A DNA stretch of 64,000 nucleotides from Paguma larvata (taxonomy: Eukaryota > Chordata > Mammalia > Carnivora > Viverridae): contig CM057844.1 in assembly GCA_030068075.1 (NCBI GenBank), positions 18,150,001 through 18,214,000 on the forward strand, read 5' to 3'. Each line of letters begins with the position of its first letter. Position 1 is the stretch's first letter. Below, one piece after another: positions 46,414-57,716 of this stretch. Both the position numbers and the translations under genes were made by a program. Below the pieces are notes generated by a model. It ran no database searches, had not been told where the DNA came from, and saw nothing but the letters and a program-made list of their open reading frames with translations.

Positions 46414-49400
46414 GTAAGGCAGGTCGCTGGCCTTAGGGGTCCCCATTTTCTAGATATCCCCTTCCTCCAGATCTTCTCACAAACCGTCTCCCACCAAGGT
46501 CCAGTTCTTGGCTCTGTGGATCCCCAACCTGCTTTCTCGTTTTCTCCTCTTGGTCTTCCCACAGAAGCCTTTTCACCCAACCTCCCATTCTGTCCCTTCT
46601 GTCTTCCTGTAGACCGCGCCTTCCAAGGTTTCAAACCTCGTCTTCTGCCTTCAGCATCTCTCTTCGTCTTTCCACAGGGTTCCTTTTTTCATACTTGGCC
46701 CTCGGATGCTCAAGTGCCCTCCCTCTTCCTTGCTCTTACCCTTCCCTCTGTTCTGGGGTTGTTCTCCTAGGTTCTTGAGATGGTTTGTCCTGTTATCTCA
46801 CAGAACCCACTAACCATTCTCTCCTTCCTTGCCTCTCAGGGTCCTCCCCTCCCCTGCCTTTTTCCCATAGACCATCCTTTCTCCCTGCTCCCTCAGCCAG
46901 GATCACTCCCACAAAAATGAAACCTCTCCAACCTTATCTGGCCTTTGGGGTCTTTTCTGTATCCAAACTGGAATAACTGTTTACACGTAAATAATAACGT
47001 TGGAAAACAACTTCCCATAGAATGTAGGATCAACTCTAGGATTCCCTCACTTTGCACAAAGGAATGCGAGGAGGTCTAAGAAGGTTAAATTACCCAAAAG
47101 CAGTTTGCTCAAGGTCTCAAACTTGAAATCAGGCTTGATTTGTGAACCTACTTTTTAGTTATAACTCTTTTAATATTAGAGAAGTGGGAATTTTTGGTAA
47201 CTTCTTGGCAGTAGGGATGAGGTTGTTAAATCCCAATAGCGTATTATTGCTGAAAATGTATTGAGATGTTTCTGTCGATTATCTGAAAAGTACAACCAAG
47301 CTTTCTTTTGAGTTCGGTTATTATAGTACTATAGACATTGAAATAAGTTGAGTTCTGGGGCGCCTGGGTGGCTCAGTTGGTTAAGCACCGACTTCGGCTC
47401 AGGTCATGATCTCACAGTCTGTGGGTTCGAGCCCCGTGTCGGGCTCTGTGCTGATGGCTCAGAGCCTGGAGCCGGCTTCAGATTCTGTATCTCCCTCTCT
47501 CTCTGCCCTTCCCTTGCTCATACTCTGTCTCTATGTCTCTCAAAAATAAATAAACATTAAAAAAAAAAAAAAAGAAAGAAGTTGAGTTCTGTGTCAGGAG
47601 AGCAGCTTTCCTAGCACAGGCTAGGTGCTCTGAGATTTGAGTTTCTAAGTGCTCCCTTCAGATAAATTATTTTATTCCTGTGTGAATCAAACTGTTGACT
47701 GGCATTTAAAGTGAAACAGGTGTCATTAGAAAATAGTCAAGTAACAGCCCCCAAAGCACCATGCTGGTGACAACCAAGTTTTATTGCCCAAGAACCAGTT
47801 TGGTAAACAAAAAGAAATGCTGTGTGTGTGTGGGGGGGGGAGTTCTCTTAGTCCAGAAATATAATATCTGCACCATTTTTGTCTAGAATTTCTGATTAGA
47901 AATGTGTGCTGGCCTTCAAGGATATAATTTTTGGAAAGAGCCAATACTAATTAAACTTTTTAATGGAAGTTTAACAGTGCAGCAAAGTTCTTAGGTTATG
48001 CTTGATAAATGATACCAAAGTTTACACAGCTGTATAATGACCATGCAGGTGAAATTTTGTTTTTTCTTTCTTTTTTTTCTCATTTGCCCTTTTCTCAAGT
48101 TGCTAAATTTTAAAAGTGGTTGTTTGTGGTTGTTGATAATGTGCTCTTTTAGACTTCGTTTAAAAAGTACTCTGTGAGTACTCTAGACATATTTGTTTGG
48201 AAGCGAGTACTTAGACCTATTTGTCTTTTCACCACCTTTCTTGGCAGAAGCCATTGCATTATTCCCATTTGATTTAGTAAATGACACTTTGAGCTCATCC
48301 ACATCCCAGGTCATGTTCTCCCTTTACTCTTCTTTGGGTCTGCACACATCTGGTTGGGCAGAAGCAATCCTGGCTCGCTGAAGAGACTGCACATCCCTTT
48401 CTCAGTGAAGATATGGCATCACATTCCTCTGACTGGGCCTCACTTTCCTGACTAGGGCTGTGACCTCTTGTCACGCCATCCGATTTGAGTGACACACCTT
48501 TCTTTGCATATCAGACCCCCAGCCAGAAGAGTAAACCTAAACCATCTCAGACTCAGTATTTCATTAGCACTGGGGTGCTCAAGGGATAAGAGTGTGGGTT
48601 GCACATCTGGGCTGAACGGAATTTCAATTTCTCTGATGAGATTTATGTCAGCAAATATTTTCAGAGTGTATTATGTTCTGTTATGTTTTAGAAACTGGGC
48701 ACCCAGCAAAGAATAAGAATGACCCTATCTAGATCGCTTAGGATCTCTCAGGAATTCACTCAGATGGTTCAAGGGAGGAGATTTAATGAAGATGTGACAT
48801 ATACACATGCAGTGGTGTGATGAGGTTTAGAGAACCAATAGAATGGTGATGCACCCAGGGTCTAGCAGTGGTGAGAAACTATTGGCAAGGGAGCTACTCC
48901 TGGGGCACAGAAAAAGGAAGAGAAGGTGTGGGGTGGGGCACAAACAGAATTAACCAGTACACATCTTCCAGGATTCAGAGTTCTGTGGACATTGGCCATG
49001 GCCTAAAACTAGACAGGGCTTCCTGAGATCCATTGGTCTTTTGGGGGGTAGACTGTATGGTATAGTGGAAGGTACCAGGCTTTGGGGTTAGGCAGACCTG
49101 GATTTTAATCCCTGCTCCCACTTTGTAACTATGAATCTTGGACAAGATACTTTTCCTGAGCCTTAGATTGCTCATCTGGAAGGAGCTATGTCCCAGGATT
49201 ACTATGAGAATTAAATAATAAGGATGAAACACACACTGGCGTGTACAGCCCAGCTACTCATCAACACTCAGCAGATGTTAGTTTTCTTCATCTTCTTTTT
49301 TTTTTTTTTTTTTTTAAGAAAAAGAAAAGATTTTTTGTTTTTGTGGGATTTTCCTTTTAAATGGTAATAAGATAAAAATCGAGATATGGGGAAAGCTGAA

Positions 49401-52400
49401 GTTGCCTGATCCTCAGTACAGCATTGTCAGCTGTATAGATTGTCAGTAATGTTTATTGGTAAATACAATTCGCTTTTACTAGATATTTATTTATTTGTTT
49501 AGTAGGCTCCACATCCAATGTGGGGCTTGAACTCATGACCCAAAGATCAAGAGTCACATGCTCTACTGACTGAGCCAATGAAGCACCCCTGCTTTTACTA
49601 GACAATTTTTAAAGAAAATAGCCATTTATACCAGAGGATTTGTTAAATCCGTGCCATCCCAGTGATTGTTTGAGAGGTGTCACAGTGTGTGTTCAGTGGC
49701 AAGGCAATTTTGGTGGTCCTTTATTTAGGAAATCCGTAAAGCTATGAATTAGGACATCCTGTCAGTGCAAATTGGAGTTAGACCAATGCCTTGGAAGAGG
49801 AATGTCTTCTGTCCTTGTTTCTTATTCCAAATTCACTGTTTTTGTGGCTTCTTATTGATTTTGTCTCAGCTCCAATCCAATTCTCTCTAGTTCATTTGTT
49901 AGTTCATGTTCAGAGATAATCTTCAGAGATTATTCTTTGTGGAGACTGGTTTTGAAATAAATTTGATTGAGCATATATTTTCTATACTGAATGCAAATAA
50001 GATTCAGCTAATTGCGTTTTCTTCCCCAGAAAAGTAACTTTTGAAAAACAGTGGTTCTATCTGGATAACATCATCGGCCATAGTTATGGAACCACGTTTG
50101 AAGTGACCAATGGAGGAAGTCTTCAGCCTAAGAAGAAGAAGGAAGAGCCTACTTCAGGTGCACTACTTTGGGTATATGAAATAGGTGCTCTTGGGGCGCC
50201 TGGGTGGCTCAGTCGGTTAAGCGGCCGACTTCAGCTCAGGTCATGATCTCACGGTCTGTGAGTTCGAGCCCCGCGTTGGGCTCTGTGCTGATGGCTCAGA
50301 GCCTGGAGCCTGCTTCGGATTCTACATCTGCCTCTCTCTCTCTCTCTGCCCCTCCCCTGCTCACGCTCTGTCTCAAAAATAAATAAACGTTAAAAAAAAT
50401 TAAAAACAAAATGAAATAGGTGTTCTTGAGCTGACTAGTCAGAAACCTGTCAACCCCAGTTCTAAAATGGCAACCCAAGCTATCCCCAAAGAAATTTAAA
50501 CTCATAATCTAAGAATTGTAGCTTGGTGGAATGAAGCGAAATTTGCCTTTGACTTTGAGATACCTGGATTCTGGCTCCAGCCCATCATTAACTGGCTCTC
50601 TGACCTTAGGCCAAATTTTTAATCCTAAGAATCCTTGCCACTTCAGTGTAAAAGCAGGTAGAGAGCCCTTTCAGTGCCCAGAAGTTAAAAGAAGCTGGAG
50701 GCAGTTAGCCTGTAGGGTAGAGGTTGAGAGTCTGGCTTCAAATTTAACTGACTAGGTTTAAGTTCGTTTCATCACTTGCCTTGTCACCTTAGGCAAGTTA
50801 ACTTGGTTTCTCTAGGTCTTAGAGCTTCATCTGTTAAATGGAGAGCCATAAATAAATTTAATGCCTAGGCTGTTGCCGGTGTTCAGTCATATAATACATG
50901 AGAAGTTCCTAACAGTGCCTTGCCTGTAGCAAAGTCCCATAAGTTATTAGTTGTTGTTAGTTAAAATTAAGTACTTCAATATTTGTCAAAATAAGTGTAC
51001 TTAAAATTAATAAGTGTATTAATTAAAATAATTAATTTTTAAAATTGAATAACTAAAATACTCTGAAAATTTTTGTTCAAAACAATTAGTTAAATGCTTT
51101 TCAGTTAACATCCACATTTTTATTGAGCACCAAATATGTTCCAGGCATGATTAGGCACTGCGATTGTAACAGCTTATGAGATAAACCATCTCATAAAATG
51201 TACTTAGCAGTGGCGAATACCAAAAATAAGTAGACAAGCAAACAACATACATGTAGATGGTGAATGTGCTGTGAAGACCATAAAACAGAGAGGTGTACTG
51301 GAGGCTCATTGGGTGAGACTTGGCTGAGATAATGAGTTCAGCGCTGAGTGATGGGAAGGACCTAGGCAGAAATCTACCCGGAGATTGTCATAAAGGCACT
51401 CCCAGTGGAGGGAGCAGCAAGTGCCAGAGCCCTGCAGTGAGCCTGTGGTGGGTGTGTTTAAGGAACAGAAAGAGGGGCAGAGTGGCCACAGTACAGGGGC
51501 CAGAGCATATACAACCTTGCAGGTCATCTTTGGAATGTATTCTGGTTGTTGGAAGCCACTGTTTCGTGCATGGGAGGATTAGATGAGCCAATGTGCATAT
51601 TATAAAGAGAACTTTGGTGTCTGGGTGGGTTGTAAGGGAGCAAGAGTGGGCAGGAGCAAGAATATGAGTTAGAGACTGGAGCAGTCGTGGCAAAAAAAAG
51701 GCAGTGGAATTAGAAGGCCAAATTTGAGGGACTGATGGGCTGGATGTGGACATGAACTTAGAAGAAGAAAGATTTTAACTAACTTCAGATCATAAATGTC
51801 ATAAAGCAATTTCCTTCCTTAGAGACCAAAGAAGCGGGCACTGATAATCGAAATATAATTGATGATGGGAAATCTCAGAAACTTACTCAAGATGACATAA
51901 AAGCTTTAAAGGACAAGGGCATTAAAGGAGAGGTAATATTCAAAGGATGTTGTGTTTTGTTTTTGTATGGTATTGAGGAAATCTGGTTTTTAAAGCAGGA
52001 TTTACCTAAGGAGAAATGGAAGAATACTGTCTTTTTCTTAAAAATAGTTTGAAATGTATATGTAATTCAGTATATCAAGGATTTCATTTCTTGTATGCAG
52101 GAATGTAAGTGAGTGACATTACTGATATTATTTGCAAAAGATAATTTAATAACTTAGTGCATATCAGAGCTTAACTTTTCAGTAATCATTTCCGCCAGTA
52201 TCTTCAGGAAGGACTATTTCCTTTACATCCCTTCTCCCTTTATTGTGTATCTCTGATTCTTTTTCCCCTGTTTTAAGTGGACTTACAAAGTACTTGTATT
52301 GTAATACAAGTTCTAGGTAAAGTAAAAAATGCAGGTTATTCATTCGGACTTGTATGAAAAGGGGACTGGAAAATCGGATCTTTGTATACATTCTAGGGTA

Positions 52401-55400
52401 AGAACCTTTGAAGTTATCGTTTCGGTGGAAATAAACTTTCAGGAAATCTGCTTGCTCCTTTTCTTATAGGAAATAGTTCAGCAGTTAATTGAAAATAGTA
52501 CAACATTCCGAGACAAGACAGAATTTGCTCAAGATAAATATATAAAAAAGAAGAAAAAGAAGTAAGTGGTTTTTGCTTAAAAAGGATGAAAGCATTAAAT
52601 CTTTATAGATTATAAAATATATATTAAAAGTAAAATATTTTTAAGCTAGTTTTTAAAAACTGATGTCCTCTTTTTTCTTCCCTCAGGTATGAAGCCATCA
52701 TTACTGTTGTGAAGCCATCCACCCGCATTCTTTCAATTATGTATTATGCAAGAGAACCTGGAAAAATTAAGTACGCTTTGTTTCCTTTCAAAAGTATAAT
52801 TGGGGGAAAATGTATCTTTAAGGAAAGTCATGATTTTAAGTAAAATGAAAAACTTGCTCACCTGCATAAAGTGTCCTCCTACCTCATGAATTGTAAGTTC
52901 TTTTTATTGTTGCCTCCAAAGCAATCTATAATCTTATCAACATAATTTTTATGAAACAAACAAAACTTGAGAAATGATGATTAAGATAGCTAGCTCTGCT
53001 TGGCTGAAAATAAATGAATCATTCTTTTTTTCCTTAGCCACATGAGATACGATACCTTAGCCCAGATGTTGACGTTAGGAAATATCCGTGCTGGCAATAA
53101 AATGATTGTAATGGAAACATGTGCAGGCTTGGTGCTGGGTGCAATGATGGAACGAATGGGAGGTAAGATTTAACATTATCCAGCTCATTAAAGCACCACC
53201 GTGACATAAGTAGAGGGGCCTTAAAACTCACAACACACAGAAAGTGAGGCTGAGTTACTGCAAGGTTAATGAATTGGCTTGGGTGGGCCTGCACAGCTCC
53301 AGTCCGTGGGACTTTCCTGCAGAGTCCATATCTCCCAGCCAGTGCTGTGTTGGTGCCCCTGGATGGCAATTGCCGTTTCCAGCGTCAGCATCAGCGGGGA
53401 TGTTTCTGAAGACTGTGTCTGGCTTGGACCTCCAGATCAGTGATTCAGTAAATTCTTGGAAAGCTGGTGTTCATCTTATTGGCCTGAATTGAGGGGATTG
53501 GGTGAGAAGAATACTGGGGGTATATTTTGTCCTGGAGGAACACAACACAGCCTGGTTTGCCTGTCCTCTCTCTAACTCTGTAGAAGATAAGAACTTTTAA
53601 CTGCCCTGATTGAGGATTGGAGTGGGGAAAGCTGAGAGCCAGTCACCAATCATGTGGTATCCAAATTCGCACAGTCACAGGGTTTTACCATAGTGTCAAG
53701 TGGGAGTAAGCTTTAAGACTTCTCGTTCAAGTTGGGGTACCGGGGTGGGTCAGTCGGTTTAGCATCCAACTCTTGATTTTGGCTCAGGTCATGATCTCAC
53801 GATTTGTGAGGTCGAGTCTCACATAGGGCTCTTCACTGACAGTGCAGAGCCTGCTTGGGATTCTCTCCCTTCCCTCTCTCTGCTCCTCGCTGCTCATGCA
53901 CACACTCTCTCTCTCAAAACAAATAAAAAATTAAAAAAAAAAAAAAGACTTCTGTTCCCATAGTTTGGAATTATATTTCCTTCACTGATATTCATAGACT
54001 GAACAGACCCCAGGGGAGCCGCACCATCCTGCAGCCACTGAGCAGAGTAGAAACCTTCTGTCTTCTTACTGGGTGGACCCCGAGGGTTTGCATAGTCTAG
54101 AATCACCTCCGTCGAGTAGATGTTTGCTTTTTTTTTTTTTTTTTTTAATCCAGGCTTTGGTTCCATTATTCAGCTGTACCCTGGAGGTGGACCTGTCCGG
54201 GCAGCAACAGCATGTTTTGGATTTCCCAAATCTTTCTTCAGTGGTCTGTATGAATTCCCACTCAACAAAGTGGACAGTCTGCTAAATGGCACATTTTCTG
54301 CAGAGATGTTATCTTCAGAGCCTAAAGACAATGCTTCAGCCGAAGAAAGTAATGGCACCCTGGAGGAAAAACAGACTTCAGAACAAGAGAATGAAGACAG
54401 CGCGACAGAAGCCCAAGAGAGCCATCACCCACAGGAACAAGAAACGATGGAAATTGTCTCTCAGGATCCAGAATATAAGGAGCCTAAAGAGAGAGGAAGC
54501 AAAAAAGATTATGTAAGTGTATTAAGAGTCCACAGTACCTTCATAAAATTCCCCTCAGTTTCAGTTAACTTCATTTAAGCACTGAGGTTTGGCTTGGCTT
54601 TGGAGCATCAGTGCCCAAGATAATAAATATGAGAACAGATGGAGAAAGCACGTGGGTGGGGGCACACATGAGTGTGATGTGATCTTTGGGGTGGAACTTT
54701 AGGATACAGAAGCATTGTATACCGGGTACCTTAATCAGGGTTTTATAACATATGGATTTATGTGTTTCTTTCTTATGAATGACCTTTTGTCCTTCATGTT
54801 CTTATGTGGAACTTTCTTACTTTCTTATGAATGACCTTTTGTTGCTTTAGTCCAATTTGATAAATACTGTTGAAACGTTCTGACAGACCAGCGTTTCCAT
54901 AAACTTGACTAAATGACCTCAGTACATTAGTTTCTCCTTTTTCTTCTTGAAGATTCAGGAAAAGCAGAGGAGACAAGAAGAGCAAAGGAAAAGACATTTA
55001 GAGGCTGCTGCTCTGCTGAGTGAAAGAAATGCAGATGGGTGCGTTGATGAAGGAATGCAGATATCTGGGTGCTGATGGGCTCTGCTTCAAACAGATTAGA
55101 ATTCTCCGTCTGCTTGTCTGCTTTGATTAGAGTGGGAGCAGAGACGATGATTCTGTCTTGGGTTTTTAAAGAAAGGAGGCTGCAGCCGGTGGAGGTGGGA
55201 AACTGTGCTGGTTTCAGAGTTTTAGAATAAGTTTGGAATTTCCCCGATGACTGTCAGATGGGTCTGTGTAGTCCTGCTGCATGCAGGTGGTGGGGCACCA
55301 GACTGGTGTGATACTGGCTGCCAGTAAGGGATAGGGGAAACCTGACAGGAGTCATAGATTCAGGTATCCGCAAAGCCAGTAAGTACAATGTTGGATTTTT

Positions 55401-57716
55401 TCCAAGATTTTTTTTTTAAATCATGAATGTCAGTAAATGTTACTCAGAGTTGCTGAGCACCAAAAGCTTTTTTTTGTTTTTTGTTTTTATGTTTATTTTT
55501 GAGAGAGGGAGAGAACGAGCAGGGGAGGGGCTTAGAGAGAGGGGGACAGAAGATCCGAAGTGGGCTCTGTACTGACAGCACAGAGCCCGTTGTGGGGCTC
55601 GAACTCAGGAACCATGCTATCATGACCTGAGCTGAAGTTGGACGCTTAACCAACTGAGCCACCCAGGTGCCCCCCAAAAGAGCTTTTAACTCATTTTGTG
55701 TTTTTGAGAGAGTAATAGCTCATGGTTTTATTTTCTTTTGAATTTATAGAATATTGTATTTAAAGCTCTTCCTTGTGTGAGTCATGGCAAATAAATGATC
55801 ATTTTAAATGCATTTTAAAATCTGCGCTCTGCCTTGCCGAGTAGAGAAATAATTTGTCTAATGTTTTCCTTACAGTTTAATTGTAGCTAGTCGTTTCCAT
55901 CCCACTCCACTCCTGCTGTCTTTGCTGGATTTCGTGGCCCCTTCAAGGCCATTCGTGGTCTACTGTCAGTATAAAGAGGTAATACTGAAATGGAATGGAC
56001 AGGAGTTTTTCATCTGCATGTTAACACTCAAGTCGCAGCCCTCAAAATAATTCTCAACTCTTTTTATGCCTTTAGCCTCTGTTAGAGTGCTACACAAAAC
56101 TGCGGGAAAGAGGAGGGGTCATCAACCTCAGGCTCTCTGAAACCTGGCTCAGGAATTATCAGGTATGTGTTCTTACAGCCAGTTCCAGGGAGCCACTCTC
56201 CTGAGTCGCTGGCTCTTTGCAGTAGTGCCGGAAGTTGTTAAATAGAGATACCCCTATTTCTGTCTACAGAGATGAAAGTATCTCCTGCCTGTAACTCAGA
56301 GAAAGTGCCTTGGCTTTTCCTGATGCTTTTTTTCCTTTCATGTCAGGATCTATTACTCTGTAACTCCGGTCCAGAGACATTTAAAATGGAAACAGTTGTG
56401 ATTCCTGTTTCTTCAAGGCCTCAAGATCACTGTGGAGGCAATAACTGATAATAGCAAAATCCCTTGGCCGACAAGAAAGTGCCTTTCTTCTCTCTGCCGG
56501 GATATCTTTGCGGCAGGTTTTCAGGATTTACTGGCAGGTTCCATGTCGGTTCAGGTCCTCTGAAAGGCATTTGCTAAGATGGAATTAGCAGTAGAAAGGA
56601 TTTATTGAGGAAAATGCCTTTGAAAGATGAGAGAGGAAGCAGGATTAGGTAGGGAAGCCCTCAGACCATGGTGGAGGTCTGATGGCTGTGAAAGAAGGGG
56701 GAGAAAGGAAGATGGGGAGGAAGAGCCTGCAGTGCTACCCTCAGAAAGTCTCAGCCAGCATAATGGGGAACCCCAGAGCAAAGAATGCCCATTAAAGGAG
56801 CCCTACATTGAGCAGAAATGTTGCAGTCTTTGTACCCATGCTCAGTAATCTACTTGGAGCGGCCCAGGGCCTCCCTGGCTGTGAATGCTGCAGAGGATCC
56901 CAAAGGAGCAACAGCTGGAGGCTTTCTGCTGCCTGAACTCCTCACAGCCAGTTCCCTCTGGAAGAGAGATCTGAGGGAGCACCTCCATGGCTGCCACAGG
57001 CACTGCCCTGCTGCTTGGTCATGGTACACGTCCTCTGGGATACGCAGAGCCCTGAGTGGACCCTGCCCTTCGTGGCAGTCATCTTATTGAGCTATGGGAA
57101 CAGCAGAGAAGACATCTTGTCAGAGTTTACAAGGTATCGGGGCAGGGAAGCTCTGGATATATGTCCAGTAGCTACTTCTCCATGGACCGAAACTCTACTG
57201 TTGGCCATGAAGCTTCCTGGAGCCAATAGGAAGAAAGCTGTGCACAGGCCCAGGGGTACTACACAAACTATTTGCTCGTTTGCCACCAAAACTTGCCTCA
57301 GGTTTGAGAGCAGCAGCTCCAGCTTTATTTTTCAAAAGAAAATCACTTAAACCAATTTCTACATTTTTATCTGCATTATTATGTGAAGGAAGGGGCTCTT
57401 TAGGAATTGATCCAATTAAATCTTCAAGAGAATCTGTGTCGTTTAAACTGATTTCCGGCATATGTATTGTTAGCATGTGCTTTATCTGCTTAGGAAAACA
57501 TGAATGTCTTTCTGTCTTGATTAGGTTTTGCCAGATCGAAGTCATCCCAAGCTACTGATGAGCGGAGGTGGGGGGTACCTTCTCTCAGGCTTCACTGTTG
57601 CCATGGATAACCTTAAAGCAGATCTCAGTCTCAAATCCAACGCAAGCACTTTAGAGTTACACAAGACTGAAGAGCCAGCAGCTAAAAAACGGAAATGCCC
57701 AGACTCTGAGTCTTAA
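46286..57716 (+). CDS. TRMT6: TRMT6, non-catalytic subunit of tRNA (adenine-58-N1) methyltransferase (11 exons)
   Basis: Partner of the catalytic subunit TRMT61A in the nuclear enzyme that makes m1A58 in the T-loop of tRNAs (Gcd10/Trm6 family). Exons: 46286-46413, 50030-50157, 51823-51932, 52470-52561, 52687-52770, 53038-53162, 54154-54512, 54953-55038, 55876-55978, 56076-56162, 57525-57716. They sum to 1494 nt, giving 497 residues plus stop, the same length as I recall for human TRMT6. All introns are GT-AG and in phase. Visible features: N-terminal barrel region (FVVLKREDVFKAVQVQ), a run of six lysines at 148-153, the degenerate Rossmann-like half (YPGGGPVRAATACFGFPKS) without an SAM-binding signature, a Glu-rich linker at about 275-342, a basic helix (EKQRRQEEQRKRHLEAAALL), GGGGYLLSGFTVAMD, and a C-terminal NLS-like AAKKRK at 486-491. 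The start has G at -3 and +4, a good Kozak context. Confidence 0.97.
46420..46920 (+). other. pyrimidine-rich start of TRMT6 intron 1
   Basis: Strongly C/T-rich plus strand (cttcctcc, cctctcag repeats) just after exon 1, without a recognisable exon or repeat. The rest of the intron holds SINEs at 47357 and 49481 and a MIR at 49040. Confidence 0.6.
47357..47578 (+). mobile_element. CAN-type SINE, near-consensus young copy
   Basis: In TRMT6 intron 1. The target-site duplication aagttgagttct is at 47345-47356 and 47579-47590, an exact 12-nt match. Confidence 0.95.
49040..49285 (+). repeat. MIR
   Basis: Nearly full MIR: tagtggaaggtaccaggctt, cagacctggattttaatccc, cctgagccttagattgctca, ending cactcagcagatgttag. 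Confidence 0.75.
49481..49590 (-). mobile_element. short CAN-type SINE
   Basis: Tail-less variant with ccaatgtggggcttgaactc. The flank cgcttttactaga / tgcttttactaga is a target-site duplication. Confidence 0.83.
50030..50157 (+). CDS. TRMT6: TRMT6 exon 2
   Basis: It encodes KVTFEKQWFYLDNIIGHSYG through KKKEEPTS. Acceptor ttccccag, donor TCAG|GTGCAC. A SINE begins only 35 nt after this donor. Confidence 0.95.
50193..50410 (+). mobile_element. CAN-type SINE, young, 35 nt after TRMT6 exon 2
   Basis: Full-length near-consensus element with a 17-nt target-site duplication (one mismatch) at 50176-50192 and 50411-50427. It is in sense orientation with TRMT6. Confidence 0.96.
50715..50965 (+). repeat. 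MIR
   Basis: Contains cttaggcaagttaacttggt and ttctctaggtcttagagctt, the MIR core; a shorter MIR-like piece is at about 50545-50620. Confidence 0.65.
51110..51780 (+). repeat. ancient medium-reiteration repeat, fragment
   Basis: ttattgagcaccaaatatgt, gcagcaagtgccagagccct and tacaaccttgcaggtcatct show the 5' and central parts of the same family; it occupies most of TRMT6 intron 2 after the SINE and MIR. Confidence 0.45.
51823..51932 (+). CDS. TRMT6: TRMT6 exon 3
   Basis: It encodes ETKEAGTDNRNIIDDGKSQK and LTQDDIKALKDKGIKGE. Acceptor ccttag, donor GAG|GTAATA. Confidence 0.95.
52470..52561 (+). CDS. TRMT6: TRMT6 exon 4
   Basis: It encodes EIVQQLIENSTTFRDKTEFA and QDKYI followed by the lysine run, which is completed across the intron. 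Acceptor cttatag, donor GAA|GTAAGT. Confidence 0.95.
52687..52770 (+). CDS. TRMT6: TRMT6 exon 5
   Basis: It encodes YEAIITVVKPSTRILSIMYY and AREPGKI. This is the end of the N-terminal domain; the intron falls inside Asn181. Confidence 0.95.
53038..53162 (+). CDS. TRMT6: TRMT6 exon 6
   Basis: It encodes HMRYDTLAQMLTLGNIRAGN and KMIVMETCAGLVLGAMMERMG. In the catalytic partner the equivalent strand carries the SAM-binding motif; here the ETCAGLV loop is the degenerate form expected for Trm6. Confidence 0.95.
53736..53946 (+). mobile_element. CAN-type SINE
   Basis: In TRMT6 intron 6; head ggggtaccggggtgggtcag. The flank aagacttct occurs on both sides (about 53717 and 53945). Confidence 0.9.
54154..54512 (+). 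CDS. TRMT6: TRMT6 exon 7 (largest exon)
   Basis: 119 codons plus 2 bases. The first half is conserved (GSIIQLYPGGGPVRAATACF, then GLYEFPLNKVDSLLNGTFS); the second half is a Glu/Ser/Gln-rich, probably disordered linker ending SKKDY. The acceptor is preceded by an almost pure T tract of about 20 nt. Confidence 0.95.
54953..55038 (+). CDS. TRMT6: TRMT6 exon 8
   Basis: It encodes the basic amphipathic helix IQEKQRRQEEQRKRHLEAAA and LLSERNAD. The donor GATGG|GTGCGT is weaker than the others but is the only site that keeps frame with GLIVASRF of exon 9. Confidence 0.93.
55468..55673 (-). mobile_element. CAN-type SINE
   Basis: Antisense in TRMT6 intron 8. The target-site duplication ccaaaagcttt (about 55459) versus ccaaaagagctttt (about 55673). 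Confidence 0.93.
55876..55978 (+). CDS. TRMT6: TRMT6 exon 9
   Basis: It encodes LIVASRFHPTPLLLSLLDFV and APSRPFVVYCQYKE. Acceptor ccttacag, donor GAG|GTAATA. Confidence 0.95.
56076..56162 (+). CDS. TRMT6: TRMT6 exon 10
   Basis: This phase-0 exon of 29 codons encodes PLLECYTKLRERGGVINLRL and SETWLRNYQ. Acceptor cctttag, donor CAG|GTATGT. Confidence 0.95.
57195..57475 (-). pseudogene. unidentified antisense open frame in TRMT6 intron 10, candidate retrocopy fragment
   Basis: The minus strand stays open for 116 codons from 57545 to a stop at 57195. The part outside TRMT6 exon 11 (about 57475-57195) reads MPEISLNDTDSLEDLIGSIP and continues NVEIGLSDFLLKNK, with ordinary codon use and a sensible mix of residues rather than repeat-derived peptide. 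It has no SINE or L1 signature. A first-position ATG opens this part. I do not recognise the parent. It could be a fragment of a processed pseudogene or chance. Confidence 0.35.
57525..57716 (+). CDS. TRMT6: TRMT6 exon 11 (last coding exon) with stop
   Basis: It encodes VLPDRSHPKLLMSGGGGYLL and the following SGFTVAMDNLKAD, then the C-terminal tail ending AAKKRKCPDSES and TAA at 57714-57716. The conserved GGGGYLLSG glycine loop is intact. Confidence 0.97.
   Translation, partial: VLPDRSHPKLLMSGGGGYLLSGFTVAMDNLKADLSLKSNASTLELHKTEEPAAKKRKCPDSES

Larger units (their letters stand above)
45780..46420. promoter_or_regulatory. bidirectional CpG-rich promoter of MCM8 and TRMT6
   Basis: This is the only clearly GC- and CpG-rich stretch in the window, lying between the 5' ends of two divergent genes. 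It holds an E2F-type TTTGGCGCG, CCAAT, several ETS-type GGAAG sites and a CACGTG E-box. I see no TATA box near either inferred start. Divergent CpG promoters of this kind commonly drive housekeeping pairs. Confidence 0.85.

Noticed and set aside
46150..46770. 206-codon plus-strand frame through TRMT6 exon 1
   Set aside because: GTG start, a different frame from TRMT6, and it runs into the pyrimidine-rich intron; a composition artefact.
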